Notes under the pieces: generated by a model
Told to the model about the DNA's origin: nothing
What the model saw: only the letters and a program-made list of their open reading frames with translations
Databases searched by the model: none
Shown: one piece after another, positions 53,126 through 61,815 of the stretch
Layout of the letters: each line of letters opens with the position of its first letter
Numbering within the stretch: the stretch's first letter is position 1
Translations under genes and position numbers: made by a program
Source: Amygdalobacter indicium
Lineage (GTDB): Bacteria; Bacillota; Clostridia; Saccharofermentanales; Fastidiosipilaceae
Assembly (NCBI RefSeq): GCF_029101545.1
Contig: NZ_CP118866.1
Location: 1,364,001-1,428,000, forward strand
Direction of reading: 5' to 3'
DNA length: 64,000 nt

Positions 53126-53167
53126 AATTCACTCTCCCGCTTCAGTTTTCATCGTATTTTAACACAG

Positions 53168-53204
53168 AAAAAAAGTCGCAACCGAAAAAATTGCGACTTT
53201 TCTC
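53168..53204 (-). terminator. Terminator after rplQ
   Basis: AAAAGTCGCAA and TTGCGACTTTT form a perfect 11-bp stem with a following T run on the minus strand. It separates the ribosomal operon from ecfA. Confidence 0.85.
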
Positions 53205-53250
53205 ACTTTCTTCAAAGCTGATACAACTATTATGACTAGTTAAAGCTGCA

Positions 53251-53784
53251 TTACACCAACTCAACTAAAGCCATCTCGGCTGCATCACCGCGGCGCACAC
53301 CCAACTTGGTAATTCTTGTATAACCGCCCTTGCGATCAACATAGCGGGGAGCAACAACATCGAAAAGATGATTCAAAGTGTAAACCTTATTACCGTCCGC
53401 ATCGTTCATGGATGTAACATGCAACATAGCCTTACGTCTGGCAGCCAAACGAGCCGGGCTGTCAACTTTGACAGTCTTAGTCGTCAATTCACGACTGACA
53501 ACATCATACTCCACCGTCTTACCGTTACGCTCAACCTTCTTGCGCTCCAAAACTTTCTTACCCTTACCGTCCAACTTGGCATGAGAAGCGACAACCTCAC
53601 GAGTTGTGAACTTATCATGTACCGGAATAGCAATAGTAATCAATTTCTCGGCAATCTTCTGTGCTTCTTTGGCACGCATATATGTAGTTTCAACTTTACC
53701 GTCAACTAGCAAACGGGTAACAATTCCGTTCAACATCGACAAACGATGACTAGTCAGGCGTCCTAATTTGCGATGACCTGGCAT
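53251..53784 (-). CDS. rplQ: 50S ribosomal protein L17
   Basis: The 177-residue protein begins MPGHRKLGRLTSHRLSML and ends ITKLGVRRGDAAEMALVELV, both characteristic. A central insertion of about 50 residues (KGKKVLERKKVERNGKTVEYD...) makes it longer than the usual 115-130, as known in some Clostridia. Confidence 0.96.
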   Translation of the reverse strand: MPGHRKLGRLTSHRLSMLNGIVTRLLVDGKVETTYMRAKEAQKIAEKLITIAIPVHDKFTTREVVASHAKLDGKGKKVLERKKVERNGKTVEYDVVSRELTTKTVKVDSPARLAARRKAMLHVTSMNDADGNKVYTLNHLFDVVAPRYVDRKGGYTRITKLGVRRGDAAEMALVELV

Positions 53785-53806
53785 TTAACTTTCCTCCTAT
53801 ATTCGC

Positions 53807-54772
53807 TTATTCGTTCTCAGTCTCGCCTTTGGAGAGGGCAAAACCTAAATCTTTCATCTTCTGCATAACTTCTTCTAACGACTTTTTACCCAGATTGCGA
53901 ACTTTCATCATCTCATCTTCGCTTCTAACTGCCAAATCGCCCAACGTATTAATATTGGCACGCTTCAAACAGTTATAAGTCCGGACGCTGAAATCCAAAT
54001 CTTCAATAGCCGTATCGTAGACCTCGTTATATTCCGGACCGGCAACGGGCTTACCGCTCGGTTCGTTAATAACGATATTACCGCTCAAATCCTTGAACAG
54101 GCTCAACTGTTCAATCAGAATGGATGCCGCCATCGCCAAAGCCTTGTCAGCTTCGATCGTGCCGTCTGTCCAAACTTCCATCGTCAAACGGTCAAAGTCG
54201 GTTACCTGACCGACACGGGTATCTTCAACCGCATATTTCACTCGCTTAATCGGAGTAAAAATTGAATCGATGGCGATAACGCCGATCGGTTGATTAACCC
54301 ATTTGTTCTGTTCAGCCGTATTATATCCGGTTCCGTTCGTAACGGTAAACTCGGCGAACAAGCGCTCGCTGCCGTTCATCGTACAAATCAAATGATCCGG
54401 ATTCATAATCTCAACTTCTTCATCCGTCGTAATATCGCCGGCGTAAACATCGCCCTTGAAGCCTTCAGCTCGAGCCAAGTAAATTGTCTTCGGGGCATCA
54501 ACGTGCATTCTGGTGCGAATTCCTTTTACATTCAGAATGATTTCGGTCATATCCTGAACGACACCCTTAACAGTGGAGAATTCGTGCAATACATTATCAA
54601 CTCTTAAAGAAGTTACAGCTGATCCTGGTAAGGAAGATAACAAAACGCGTCTTAAAGAATTGCCTAAAGTCTGGCCGTATCCCCGCTCCAGCGGTTCAAT
54701 CACAAAGCGACCATATGACTTGTCACTTGACAATTCCACAGTTTCAATATTGGGCCTATTAGTATCTAACAT
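53807..54772 (-). CDS. rpoA: RNA polymerase alpha subunit
   Basis: The 321-residue protein has the N-terminal assembly domain (PLERGYGQTLGNSLRRVLLSSLPGSAVTS) and the C-terminal UP-element-binding domain (NCLKRANINTLGDLAVRSEDEMMKVRNLGKKSLEEV). It lies directly after rpsK; the usual rpsD between them is missing. Confidence 0.97.
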   Translation of the reverse strand: MLDTNRPNIETVELSSDKSYGRFVIEPLERGYGQTLGNSLRRVLLSSLPGSAVTSLRVDNVLHEFSTVKGVVQDMTEIILNVKGIRTRMHVDAPKTIYLARAEGFKGDVYAGDITTDEEVEIMNPDHLICTMNGSERLFAEFTVTNGTGYNTAEQNKWVNQPIGVIAIDSIFTPIKRVKYAVEDTRVGQVTDFDRLTMEVWTDGTIEADKALAMAASILIEQLSLFKDLSGNIVINEPSGKPVAGPEYNEVYDTAIEDLDFSVRTYNCLKRANINTLGDLAVRSEDEMMKVRNLGKKSLEEVMQKMKDLGFALSKGETENE

Positions 54773-54825
54773 TCATTTCCTCCCATCACCAACGTAAATA
54801 AAGTTATCATCAAATAAAGTAATGA

Positions 54826-55227
54826 TTAAACCCTACGTTTCTTCGGCGGACGGCAACCGTTATGAGGAATAGGTGTCACATCTTTAATCAAGCTGACTTC
54901 CAAACCGGCTGTTGCCAAAGCTCTGATGGCAGACTCCCGACCTGAACCGGGTCCCTTAATGTAAACTTCAACAGTTCTCATGCCGTTGTCTTTAGCCACT
55001 TTAGCAGCCTCTTCCGAAGCCATTTGAGCGGCGAACGGAGTTGACTTACGTGAACCGTGCATACCTTGAGCACCGGCGCTGGACCATGCTACTACATTGC
55101 CCTGCATGTCGGATACGGTGACGATTGTGTTATTAAAAGAGGAATGAATATGCACCTGACCGCGCTCTATATTCTTCTTAACCTTGCGCTTTACGCGCCG
55201 ACTTTTAACGCTTGTTTTTGTTGCCAT
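54826..55227 (-). CDS. rpsK: 30S ribosomal protein S11
   Basis: The 133-residue protein has IHSSFNNTIVTVSDMQGNVVAWSSAG and the C-terminal IKDVTPIPHNGCRPPKKRRV. It is a platform protein of the 30S subunit, 15 bp after rpsM. Confidence 0.97.
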   Translation of the reverse strand: MATKTSVKSRRVKRKVKKNIERGQVHIHSSFNNTIVTVSDMQGNVVAWSSAGAQGMHGSRKSTPFAAQMASEEAAKVAKDNGMRTVEVYIKGPGSGRESAIRALATAGLEVSLIKDVTPIPHNGCRPPKKRRV

Positions 55228-55242
55228 GGCAATTTACCTCCT

Positions 55243-55611
55243 TTACTTCTTCTTACCTGCAATCGTATGACTTGGGCCTTTGCGTGTTCTGGCATTGGTC
55301 TTGGTGCGTTGGCCGCGAACCGGCAAACCGGCTCTGTGACGACGACCGCGATAGCAGCCGATATCAGTCAAGCGCTTAATATTCATAGCCACCTCACGTC
55401 TCAAGTCACCTTCTACTTTGTATTCATTTTCCAAAATATCACGAATTTTAGAAATCTCAGCCTCGCCGAGATCTTTCATGCGTGTATCGGGATTAATTTC
55501 GCATTTGCTTAAAATTTCCTTCGAGCTTGTCAAGCCGATGCCATAGATATAAGTCAAGGCAATCTCGACACGCTTTTCGTTCGGCAGATCAACACCTGCT
55601 ATACGAGCCAT
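55243..55611 (-). CDS. rpsM: 30S ribosomal protein S13
   Basis: The 122-residue protein has MARIAGVDLPNEKRVEIALTY and RHRAGLPVRGQRTKTNARTR, the universal S13 signature. Confidence 0.97.
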   Translation of the reverse strand: MARIAGVDLPNEKRVEIALTYIYGIGLTSSKEILSKCEINPDTRMKDLGEAEISKIRDILENEYKVEGDLRREVAMNIKRLTDIGCYRGRRHRAGLPVRGQRTKTNARTRKGPSHTIAGKKK

Positions 55612-55690
55612 TCTACATACCTCCGAGTTAAAAATATTGTATCTATATAGAAGATGAGCAGTTATATGCCGCGCTCATCCATTATTCAAA

Positions 55691-55715
55691 ATAAAGGGCA
55701 CTCAGGCGCCCTTAA
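55691..55715 (-). terminator. Hairpin between rpmJ and rpsM
   Basis: AGGGC and GCCCT with GC-rich extension form a small hairpin followed by TTATTTT on the minus strand. It may attenuate transcription inside the operon. Confidence 0.45.
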
Positions 55716-55829
55716 TCAACCTTGACGTTGCTTGTGCTTCGGGTCGCTGCAAATAACCATAACACGGCCATGGCGGCGAATAATCTTGCACTTTTCACAC
55801 ATAGGTTTTACAGATGGTCTTACTTTCAT
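55716..55829 (-). CDS. rpmJ: 50S ribosomal protein L36
   Basis: A 37-residue gene: MKVRPSVKPMCEKCKIIRRH... with the zinc ligands C-x2-C...C...H of the zinc form of L36. It follows infA by 210 bp. Confidence 0.97.
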   Translation of the reverse strand: MKVRPSVKPMCEKCKIIRRHGRVMVICSDPKHKQRQG

Positions 55830-56039
55830 TTGAGTCACCTCCATCATTGTCAAAGCAGCGCAAAAGTGCTTTTTTGACATATGCTCTAATATTTTAGCAG
55901 AAAAAAAGGCATTTGCAAGCGATATAACCCTATATCGAGGCTATTATCCGCTTGTGTTAACTTTTTATTAACACTTTTGCGTTTCGCTTGTAATTTGTTC
56001 CGCTCTTTGTTCTGCTCTTTTACGTCCGTTCACCAAAAC

Positions 56040-56258
56040 TTATTTGTCACGCCAGGTAATTCTGCCCCGATCCAAATCATAAGGCGATAACTCCATTTTC
56101 ACCTTATCACCTTTAAGAATCTTAATATAATTCTGGCGCAAGCGTCCCGATACGTGGGCCAAAACAATATGATCATTGGGTAATTTCACCTTGAATTCGG
56201 CATTCGGGAGAACTTCCTCCACCACGCCTTCAACTTCAATCACATCCGATTTAGACAT
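56040..56258 (-). CDS. infA: Translation initiation factor IF-1
   Basis: The 72-residue S1/OB-fold protein reads MSKSDVIEVEGVVEEVLPNAEFKVKL...DKVKMELSPYDLDRGRITWR, normal for IF-1. A short IS derivative ends five bases before this ATG and has moved the native AGGAGG 395 bp away. Translation of this essential gene must now use sequences in the element's right end or the in-frame GTG 12 bases upstream (VADNMSKS). Confidence 0.96.
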   Translation of the reverse strand: MSKSDVIEVEGVVEEVLPNAEFKVKLPNDHIVLAHVSGRLRQNYIKILKGDKVKMELSPYDLDRGRITWRDK

Positions 56259-56488
56259 ATTATCTGCCACTCAAAATGTGTTGAAATATACTCAAACACA
56301 TCGAGAAATTGAAGTCCTTGCGGATACTTCTTACTGCTTCAACGTGTATGCTTTGGCGATTGTAAACAATACGCTACTCACAAGTTCTTGTACACTCCAC
56401 AGTCGTAAATTCCTGCGATAGCCCGCAGTACATACTTACGTTTGCTTTCATTATGCAACTTCGTAAGTTAAAGCAGCTCTTAGATTAA
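56246..56488 (-). ncRNA. Predicted omega RNA of the short element, with infA-derived guide
   Basis: The last ~225 bp of this short element match the omega-RNA region of copy 1, including the end of the tnpB coding region. If transcribed from the map/adk side it would carry a guide beginning ATAATATGTCTAAA, that is, the infA start. TnpB from copy 1 could use it in trans. This is a prediction. Confidence 0.45.
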
Positions 56489-56652
56489 GAGTTGTATATT
56501 CTTTTGAGTGGACTCTCCTTTCTTTAATTTCTCATACTTGCGTGAGAGACATCTTTGTTCTCTGCGCAATTTCTTTTTCATTTTTTACTCTTGCCGACTT
56601 ATTGATGTTTTATAAGTCTTACCATTAACAATGATTTTGATTACTTAAAGTT
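56264..56652 (-). mobile_element. Non-autonomous derivative of the TnpB element, copy 2 (389 bp)
   Basis: It has the same two ends as copy 1. The interior has lost two blocks: one between the last tnpB codons and the region matching 28609, and another between the region matching 28757 and the left end. About 150 bp of mid-tnpB remain. Removing the element joins AGGAGGT to ATAAT-ATG, restoring an ideal infA ribosome-binding site. Confidence 0.85.
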
Positions 56653-56678
56653 ACCTCCTTTTTCTCAGTTTGCAGTTT

Positions 56679-57431
56679 CTATTCTCTGCAAATAAAATCA
56701 CACAACAATAAATAGTATTCCTGCATCATCTGTTCCAGCTTATTAAGCGGTACAGCAATCTCCTGCAGATTCTTATGCTCCCGACAGGCGGTAGCGACAC
56801 GAATTTTCGAAGTTATCATCATCAGGGCCAATATATCAGCTTTGCGGCTCAGATACTCCTGCTCTTTCTCTGTCAATCTTGCCCAAGCATCCGTACCTTT
56901 CGCCATCAGCAGTAGATAAGAAGCTTTCATACAATGATTGATATTTTTCGGATGTTCCTGCAAAATTGTCTGTTCGCTCGGAGCGATAAAGTAGCGATAC
57001 TTCCTATATCCCGGCTCAGCCTCTGCCGGTTTCAGCTTCCGCTCGCGGCCTTTGTTCACTTTCAACAGTTGTTCCCGGATCAAAGTCTCCAAATACTTGC
57101 GGTCCTCGTCATTTATAATTTCCAGCAGCAAATCGCCTTTATCACTGCCGATCATCGACAAATAGAAACCTTCAAGCGTACAATATTCCGCCATATCGAC
57201 TTCCACCGGGTTATCTGAGGCAATTACCTGCTCCTGATACCTATCGAGCATTCTTTTGTAACCGTTGCGCGAATAGACAACATAGTAGTTATGCTCCGCC
57301 CGCTCCAACTCTTCTTCCGTCGGCTCCTGACCGTCGGGACGGTTGATCAATCTGCGCAATTCAACGAAACGGACATTGCGCAAAATTTCAGCTTTTCTTT
57401 CCGGACTAAGTTCCTGCGTTAAATTTTCCAT
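56679..57431 (-). CDS. Hypothetical protein between map and infA
   Basis: The 250-residue, charged, largely helical protein (MENLTQELSPERKAEILRNVRF...) has no signal peptide, membrane segment or recognised motif. Its start overlaps the map stop by 13 bp and it lies in the ribosomal operon where many Firmicutes have only a small KOW-domain gene or nothing. A translation-related role is possible only by position. Confidence 0.75.
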   Translation of the reverse strand: MENLTQELSPERKAEILRNVRFVELRRLINRPDGQEPTEEELERAEHNYYVVYSRNGYKRMLDRYQEQVIASDNPVEVDMAEYCTLEGFYLSMIGSDKGDLLLEIINDEDRKYLETLIREQLLKVNKGRERKLKPAEAEPGYRKYRYFIAPSEQTILQEHPKNINHCMKASYLLLMAKGTDAWARLTEKEQEYLSRKADILALMMITSKIRVATACREHKNLQEIAVPLNKLEQMMQEYYLLLCDFICRE

Positions 57432-58219
57432 ATCGGCACCCCGTATTTCGCTCGTTCTGCCGGCGTCAAAGTGAAAATAAAAACTCCCTGATCCGTCAAA
57501 GCGAACGTATTTTCATAATGGGATGATTTACGACCGTCGGCTGTAACAATCGTCCAATCATCATCCATAACTTCAATATAGCGTTTACCGGCGGTAAACA
57601 TCGGTTCACAGCACAGAACCATCCCCGGCTCGAAGCGCAAACCGTGCCCCGCTTTACCGTAATTCAGAACGTTCGGGTCTTCGTGCATCTCCTGTCCGAT
57701 TCCGTGACCGCACAATTCCTGCACCACACCGTAACCGTATTTTTCCGCTACTTTCTGCACTGCGTGGCCCAAATCTCCCAGGCGCTTGCCGACCTGAACT
57801 TCTTTTATACCGGCGAAAAAGCCTTCTTCCGCCGCCTCCATCAACTGTCTGTCGGCCGCTGTAATCTCGCCTACCGCATAAGTTCTGGCCGCATCGGCAC
57901 AATAGCCGTCCAAAGTTGCCACCATATCCAACGTTACAAGATCGCCCTCTTTAATAAAATGCTCCGGGTGCGGAATACCGTGCACCACTTCATCATTCAC
58001 CGAAACACAGATAGCTCCGGGGAAAGGCGGATCACCGTAACCCTTACAGGTCGGGATTGCTCCGTGCGCCAAAATAATTTTCTCGGCAAAATCGGCCAAA
58101 TCCTGCGTGCTCCTTCCCGGCACAATATAGGCGGGAATTTGCTCGAAAATGTCGACCAAAACCTGCGAAGCTTCCCAAATCTTCTGCATTTCCCGTTTCG
58201 TCTTCAAAACCACACTCAT
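57419..58219 (-). CDS. map: Methionine aminopeptidase, type I
   Basis: The 266-residue enzyme removes the initiator methionine. Metal ligands are visible in VTLDMVATLDGYCADAARTYAV, CGHGIGQEMHEDPNV, CEPMF and HYENTFALTDQG. A C-terminal extension (GVFIFTLTPAERAKYGVPIWKI) goes beyond the E. coli length. It follows adk by 15 bp. Confidence 0.96.
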   Translation of the reverse strand: MSVVLKTKREMQKIWEASQVLVDIFEQIPAYIVPGRSTQDLADFAEKIILAHGAIPTCKGYGDPPFPGAICVSVNDEVVHGIPHPEHFIKEGDLVTLDMVATLDGYCADAARTYAVGEITAADRQLMEAAEEGFFAGIKEVQVGKRLGDLGHAVQKVAEKYGYGVVQELCGHGIGQEMHEDPNVLNYGKAGHGLRFEPGMVLCCEPMFTAGKRYIEVMDDDWTIVTADGRKSSHYENTFALTDQGVFIFTLTPAERAKYGVPIWKI

Positions 58220-58234
58220 ACAATCGCGCTTCCA

Positions 58235-58885
58235 CTATTTAATATTGCGCAGAATTGCAGCCAACTTGGCATACGATGAAGCGTAATCACCGCTATTGTC
58301 CAAATGCTGCACCAAACCCCGTTGCGTATAATAAGCAATCAAAGGCTCCGTCTGCTTATGATAGGTTGCCAAACGTTCACGCACCGTCTTCAGTTCATCA
58401 TCCGCTCTTTGTACAACTTCACCCTGACAACTGTCACAAACGCCGTCACTTTGCGGTTTCTTACTCTGTACATGATAGCTTGTACCGCAATCGACACAAA
58501 CTCGACGCCCGCTCAAGCGTTCGACAATTTGTTCTTCCGGCACATCAATTGCCAGCACGGCCGATAAAGACAGGCCCAATTCCGGCAACATCTTCGCCAA
58601 AGCCTCCGCCTGCTCCAACGTTCTGGGGAAACCGTCCAGCAAAAATCCCTGCTTGACATCATCCTGCTGCAATCTATCGGCAACCATATTAATAGTAACA
58701 CTATCAGGAACAAGTTGCCCGGCATCAATATAACGTTTCGCTTCCAAACCCAGAACCGTCTGATTTTTAATGTTATAACGGAAAATATCACCCGTCGCAA
58801 TATGCACCAAATGATAGTCCTTCACGATGGTTTCCGCCATTGTACCCTTACCGGAACCGGGGGCGCCTAATAAAATCAAATTCAT
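58235..58885 (-). CDS. adk: Adenylate kinase, long zinc form
   Basis: The 216-residue enzyme has P-loop GAPGSGKGT, the FPRTLEQAEAL motif and the LID zinc site CVDCG...CDSCQG (four Cys). GGAGGTTACC precedes the chosen ATG. It balances adenine nucleotides. Confidence 0.96.
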   Translation of the reverse strand: MNLILLGAPGSGKGTMAETIVKDYHLVHIATGDIFRYNIKNQTVLGLEAKRYIDAGQLVPDSVTINMVADRLQQDDVKQGFLLDGFPRTLEQAEALAKMLPELGLSLSAVLAIDVPEEQIVERLSGRRVCVDCGTSYHVQSKKPQSDGVCDSCQGEVVQRADDELKTVRERLATYHKQTEPLIAYYTQRGLVQHLDNSGDYASSYAKLAAILRNIK

Positions 58886-58903
58886 GGTAACCTCCATAAA
58901 ATA

Positions 58904-58929
58904 AAAGCAGAGTCATTTGCTCTGCTTTT
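58904..58929 (-). terminator. Hairpin between secY and adk
   Basis: AAAGCAGAG and CTCTGCTTT form a perfect 9-bp stem with TTTATTTT following on the minus strand. It may act as a partial terminator inside the operon, with a second small hairpin (TTACCC/GGGTAA) just upstream. Confidence 0.55.
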
Positions 58930-58954
58930 GTCTATTACCCCCAAGGGTAATGAA

Positions 58955-60253
58955 TTAATCTAAGAATGTCTTGAGCCGTCTGGACGACATCTGCGACTGA
59001 ATCTGAGCCAAAGTATCCATGCACACGCCGACAATAATGATAATTGCCGTACCGCCGAACCATAAGCCGTTAGTCTTAGTTACCGCACCGATAATCATCG
59101 GGAAAACCGTAACAAACGAGAGGAACAGACCCTCGAACCAGTTCAAGCGATTAGCACAGGTCCGAATAAAATCGGTCGTCGGACGCCCCGGACGAATACC
59201 GGGAATAAAGCCGCCGTTCTTCTGCATATTATTGGAAATCTCGGTCGGATTATATTGAATGGAAGAATAGAAGAAGGTAAAGCCGACAATAAGTAACACA
59301 TGGAAAACATACTGCACGGGATTGCGCTCCAAATTTCTGAACCACATCACAATCGGACTGTCCGAATTTATGAAAGCGAACGAGGTAATCATCGACGGAA
59401 TCTGGATAATAGCCATAGCGAAGATGACCGGCAAAACGCTCGATTGATTGACACGAATCGGCAAATAAGTACTTTGACCGCCCATCATCTTACGCCCGAT
59501 AACACGTTTGGCATATTGTACCGGAATACGACGCTCGGCAATGTTGATATAGGTGACTAAGGAAACCATCGCCAAAGCAACGGCAATCAGTATCACCACA
59601 TAAACAGCAGCCATAATGAAGTTGGATTGCTCCGTCCAAATATTAAAGTACGCTGTACCGGATGTAATCATCTGCGGCAAACGGGCAATAATACCGGCAA
59701 AGATCAAGATGGAAATACCGTTACCGATACCGCGCAAATTAATCAATTCGCCGATCCACATAACCACGGCCGTACCGGCGGTAAACGTCCCGACAACAAC
59801 CAGGCAGGTCAACCACTTAGGTACTGAACTGACAGCAACTTCACTTGTAGCATACCAGAAAGCGAAAGCTTGGAACAAACCCAGAATTACTGTAAAAATA
59901 CGCACAATATTCTGAATTTTCTTACGTCCCGTTTCACCTTCCTGACTCATTCTTTCCAAAGCAGGAATAGCTACTGTCAACAATTGAATAATAATCGAGC
60001 TGTTGATATACGGTTGAATACCCATAGCGAAGATTGACACGGAAGTCAACGCACCGCCTGAGATTAAGTCCATCATGCTGCCTAAAGTACCGAAACGTTT
60101 AATAATTTCCGTAAAAGCAACGCGGTCAATACCGGGAACCGGAATTGAACCGCCGATGCGGAACAGGACAAGCATGAACATTGTGAACAACAGGCGCTTG
60201 TGCAAATCTTCATTGCGCCAGGCAGCCTTTAATGTTGCCAACATATCACCCAT
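58955..60253 (-). CDS. secY: Preprotein translocase subunit SecY
   Basis: The 432-residue channel protein has ten helices, RIGGSIPVPGID near the start, the plug/helix-2 region SVFAMGI-type (SVSIFAMGIQPYINSSIIIQLL) and the C-terminal loop GIRPGRPTTDFI. GGAGGTATAAC precedes the ATG. Confidence 0.97.
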   Translation of the reverse strand: MGDMLATLKAAWRNEDLHKRLLFTMFMLVLFRIGGSIPVPGIDRVAFTEIIKRFGTLGSMMDLISGGALTSVSIFAMGIQPYINSSIIIQLLTVAIPALERMSQEGETGRKKIQNIVRIFTVILGLFQAFAFWYATSEVAVSSVPKWLTCLVVVGTFTAGTAVVMWIGELINLRGIGNGISILIFAGIIARLPQMITSGTAYFNIWTEQSNFIMAAVYVVILIAVALAMVSLVTYINIAERRIPVQYAKRVIGRKMMGGQSTYLPIRVNQSSVLPVIFAMAIIQIPSMITSFAFINSDSPIVMWFRNLERNPVQYVFHVLLIVGFTFFYSSIQYNPTEISNNMQKNGGFIPGIRPGRPTTDFIRTCANRLNWFEGLFLSFVTVFPMIIGAVTKTNGLWFGGTAIIIIVGVCMDTLAQIQSQMSSRRLKTFLD

Positions 60254-60254
60254 G

Positions 60255-60704
60255 TTATACCTCCTCAGCTGTGCCTCCGGCCTGTTCGATAGCCGCCTTA
60301 GCTGATGCAGTAAAACGATTTGCCTTAACTGTCAACTTTTTCTTTAATTCGCCGCCACCTAAAATAACTAAGCTTGTTACCGCCTTAGAGAATTTCACAA
60401 TACCTAAGTCATGTACGGACTGCAAAGTAACTTCAGCGCCGTCTTCAAATGCATTCAAACGAGAAACTACAATTTCGACACTTTGAGGAACAAAATTATA
60501 ATTATTGAAACCACGCTTGGACATACGTCTGAATAACGGTGTCTGACCACCTTCAAAGCCCCAACGAGTGCTGCCGCCGCTACGAGCCATCTGGCCTTTC
60601 TGACCGCGACCTGCAGTCTTACCGTTACCGGTGGAAATGCCGCGACCTTTGCGCCATGCTTTCTTGTTGGAACCGACTGAAGGCTTCAATTCATTTAATT
60701 TCAT
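60255..60704 (-). CDS. rplO: 50S ribosomal protein L15
   Basis: The 149-residue protein starts MKLNELKPSVGSNKKAWRKG and has GRGQKGQMARSGG. AGAGGAGGCAAGAT fixes the start. Confidence 0.97.
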   Translation of the reverse strand: MKLNELKPSVGSNKKAWRKGRGISTGNGKTAGRGQKGQMARSGGSTRWGFEGGQTPLFRRMSKRGFNNYNFVPQSVEIVVSRLNAFEDGAEVTLQSVHDLGIVKFSKAVTSLVILGGGELKKKLTVKANRFTASAKAAIEQAGGTAEEV

Positions 60705-60717
60705 ATCTTGCCTCCTC

Positions 60718-60897
60718 TTATGCTTTCTCAACTTTTACCAAGTGACGAACTTTCTGAATCATGCCGCGGATAGCTGCATTATCTTCCTGCTCAACAACTT
60801 GACTGATTTTTCTCAGGCCCAAGGCTTGAACTGTTAATTGATGCTTCTTCAAGGAATTACTTGTACCCTTGATTAAAGTAATCTTTAATTTTGCCAT
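60718..60897 (-). CDS. rpmD: 50S ribosomal protein L30
   Basis: A 59-residue gene MAKLKITLIKGTSNSLKKHQ...LGLRKISQVVEQEDNAAIRGMIQKV, typical bacterial L30, between rpsE and rplO. Confidence 0.96.
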   Translation of the reverse strand: MAKLKITLIKGTSNSLKKHQLTVQALGLRKISQVVEQEDNAAIRGMIQKVRHLVKVEKA

Positions 60898-60911
60898 GAG
60901 TTAAGCCTCCC

Positions 60912-61415
60912 TTAATGAATCTCACTTACGGACTTGCCGCGTTTCTTCGCAATTTCTTCAGCCGAACGCATAGCTTTCAAAGCAACAATAGTAGCGTTGA
61001 CCACATTGTTGGGATTGTTGGTGCCCAAGCATTTAGCTGTAACATCCTGTACGCCCGCCAATTCCAAAATAGCACGCACGGCACCGCCGGCGATAATACC
61101 GGTACCTTGAACGGCCGGTTTCAAAAGTACTTTGGCAGCTCCGAAATCACCGACATACTCATGCGGCAATGTCGTACCGTCCAAAGGTACAGCCATCAAA
61201 TTGTGCTTAGCGCTCTCGACGCCTTTACGGATAGCATCGGGAACTTCGTGAGCTTTACCGCTACCGACACCGACGTTACCTTTACGATCGCCTACTACCA
61301 CCAGGGCTGCGAAGCGGAAATTTCTACCGCCTTTAACAGTTTTAGAAACACGTCCAATGTGAATAACACGTTCTTCGAGCTCTAAACCATTTGGATCATT
61401 GTAATTATTATTCAT
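60912..61415 (-). CDS. rpsE: 30S ribosomal protein S5
   Basis: The 167-residue protein has ERVIHIGRVSKTVKGGRNFRFAALVVVGD and GVGSGKAHEVPDAIRKG. GGGAGGAGC precedes the start. Confidence 0.97.
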   Translation of the reverse strand: MNNNYNDPNGLELEERVIHIGRVSKTVKGGRNFRFAALVVVGDRKGNVGVGSGKAHEVPDAIRKGVESAKHNLMAVPLDGTTLPHEYVGDFGAAKVLLKPAVQGTGIIAGGAVRAILELAGVQDVTAKCLGTNNPNNVVNATIVALKAMRSAEEIAKKRGKSVSEIH

Positions 61416-61429
61416 GCAAAGCTCCTCCC

Positions 61430-61792
61430 TTAGAACTCTAATCCGGCTGCACGAGCAGCTTCAGCCAATGCTGCAACACGTCCATGATATACATAGCCGC
61501 CGCGATCAAAGACAACTTCCTTGACGCCCTTGGCCAATGCTTTTTCTGCCAGTTCGGTACCTACCGCCTTAGCAGCTTCCACATTGCTGCCGAGCTGTAA
61601 GTTCAATTTTTTGTCCAAGCTGCCGGCTGCACATAATGTGACTTTGTTGACATCATCAATGATCTGGGCATAGATTTGCTTGTTACTGCGGAAGACACAA
61701 AGTCTGGGGCATGCAGGTGTACCGCTGATTTTTTTGCGAATTCTGGCATGCTTGCGTAAACGAATGACTTCTCTTGAAGTTTTAGTAATCAT
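61430..61792 (-). CDS. rplR: 50S ribosomal protein L18
   Basis: The 120-residue protein has RKKISGTPACPRLCVFRSNKQIYAQIIDD and VVFDRGGYVYHGRVAALAEAAR, the 5S rRNA-binding L18. Confidence 0.97.
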   Translation of the reverse strand: MITKTSREVIRLRKHARIRKKISGTPACPRLCVFRSNKQIYAQIIDDVNKVTLCAAGSLDKKLNLQLGSNVEAAKAVGTELAEKALAKGVKEVVFDRGGYVYHGRVAALAEAARAAGLEF

Positions 61793-61815
61793 AATTTCAC
61801 CTTGTCTCCCTTCAC

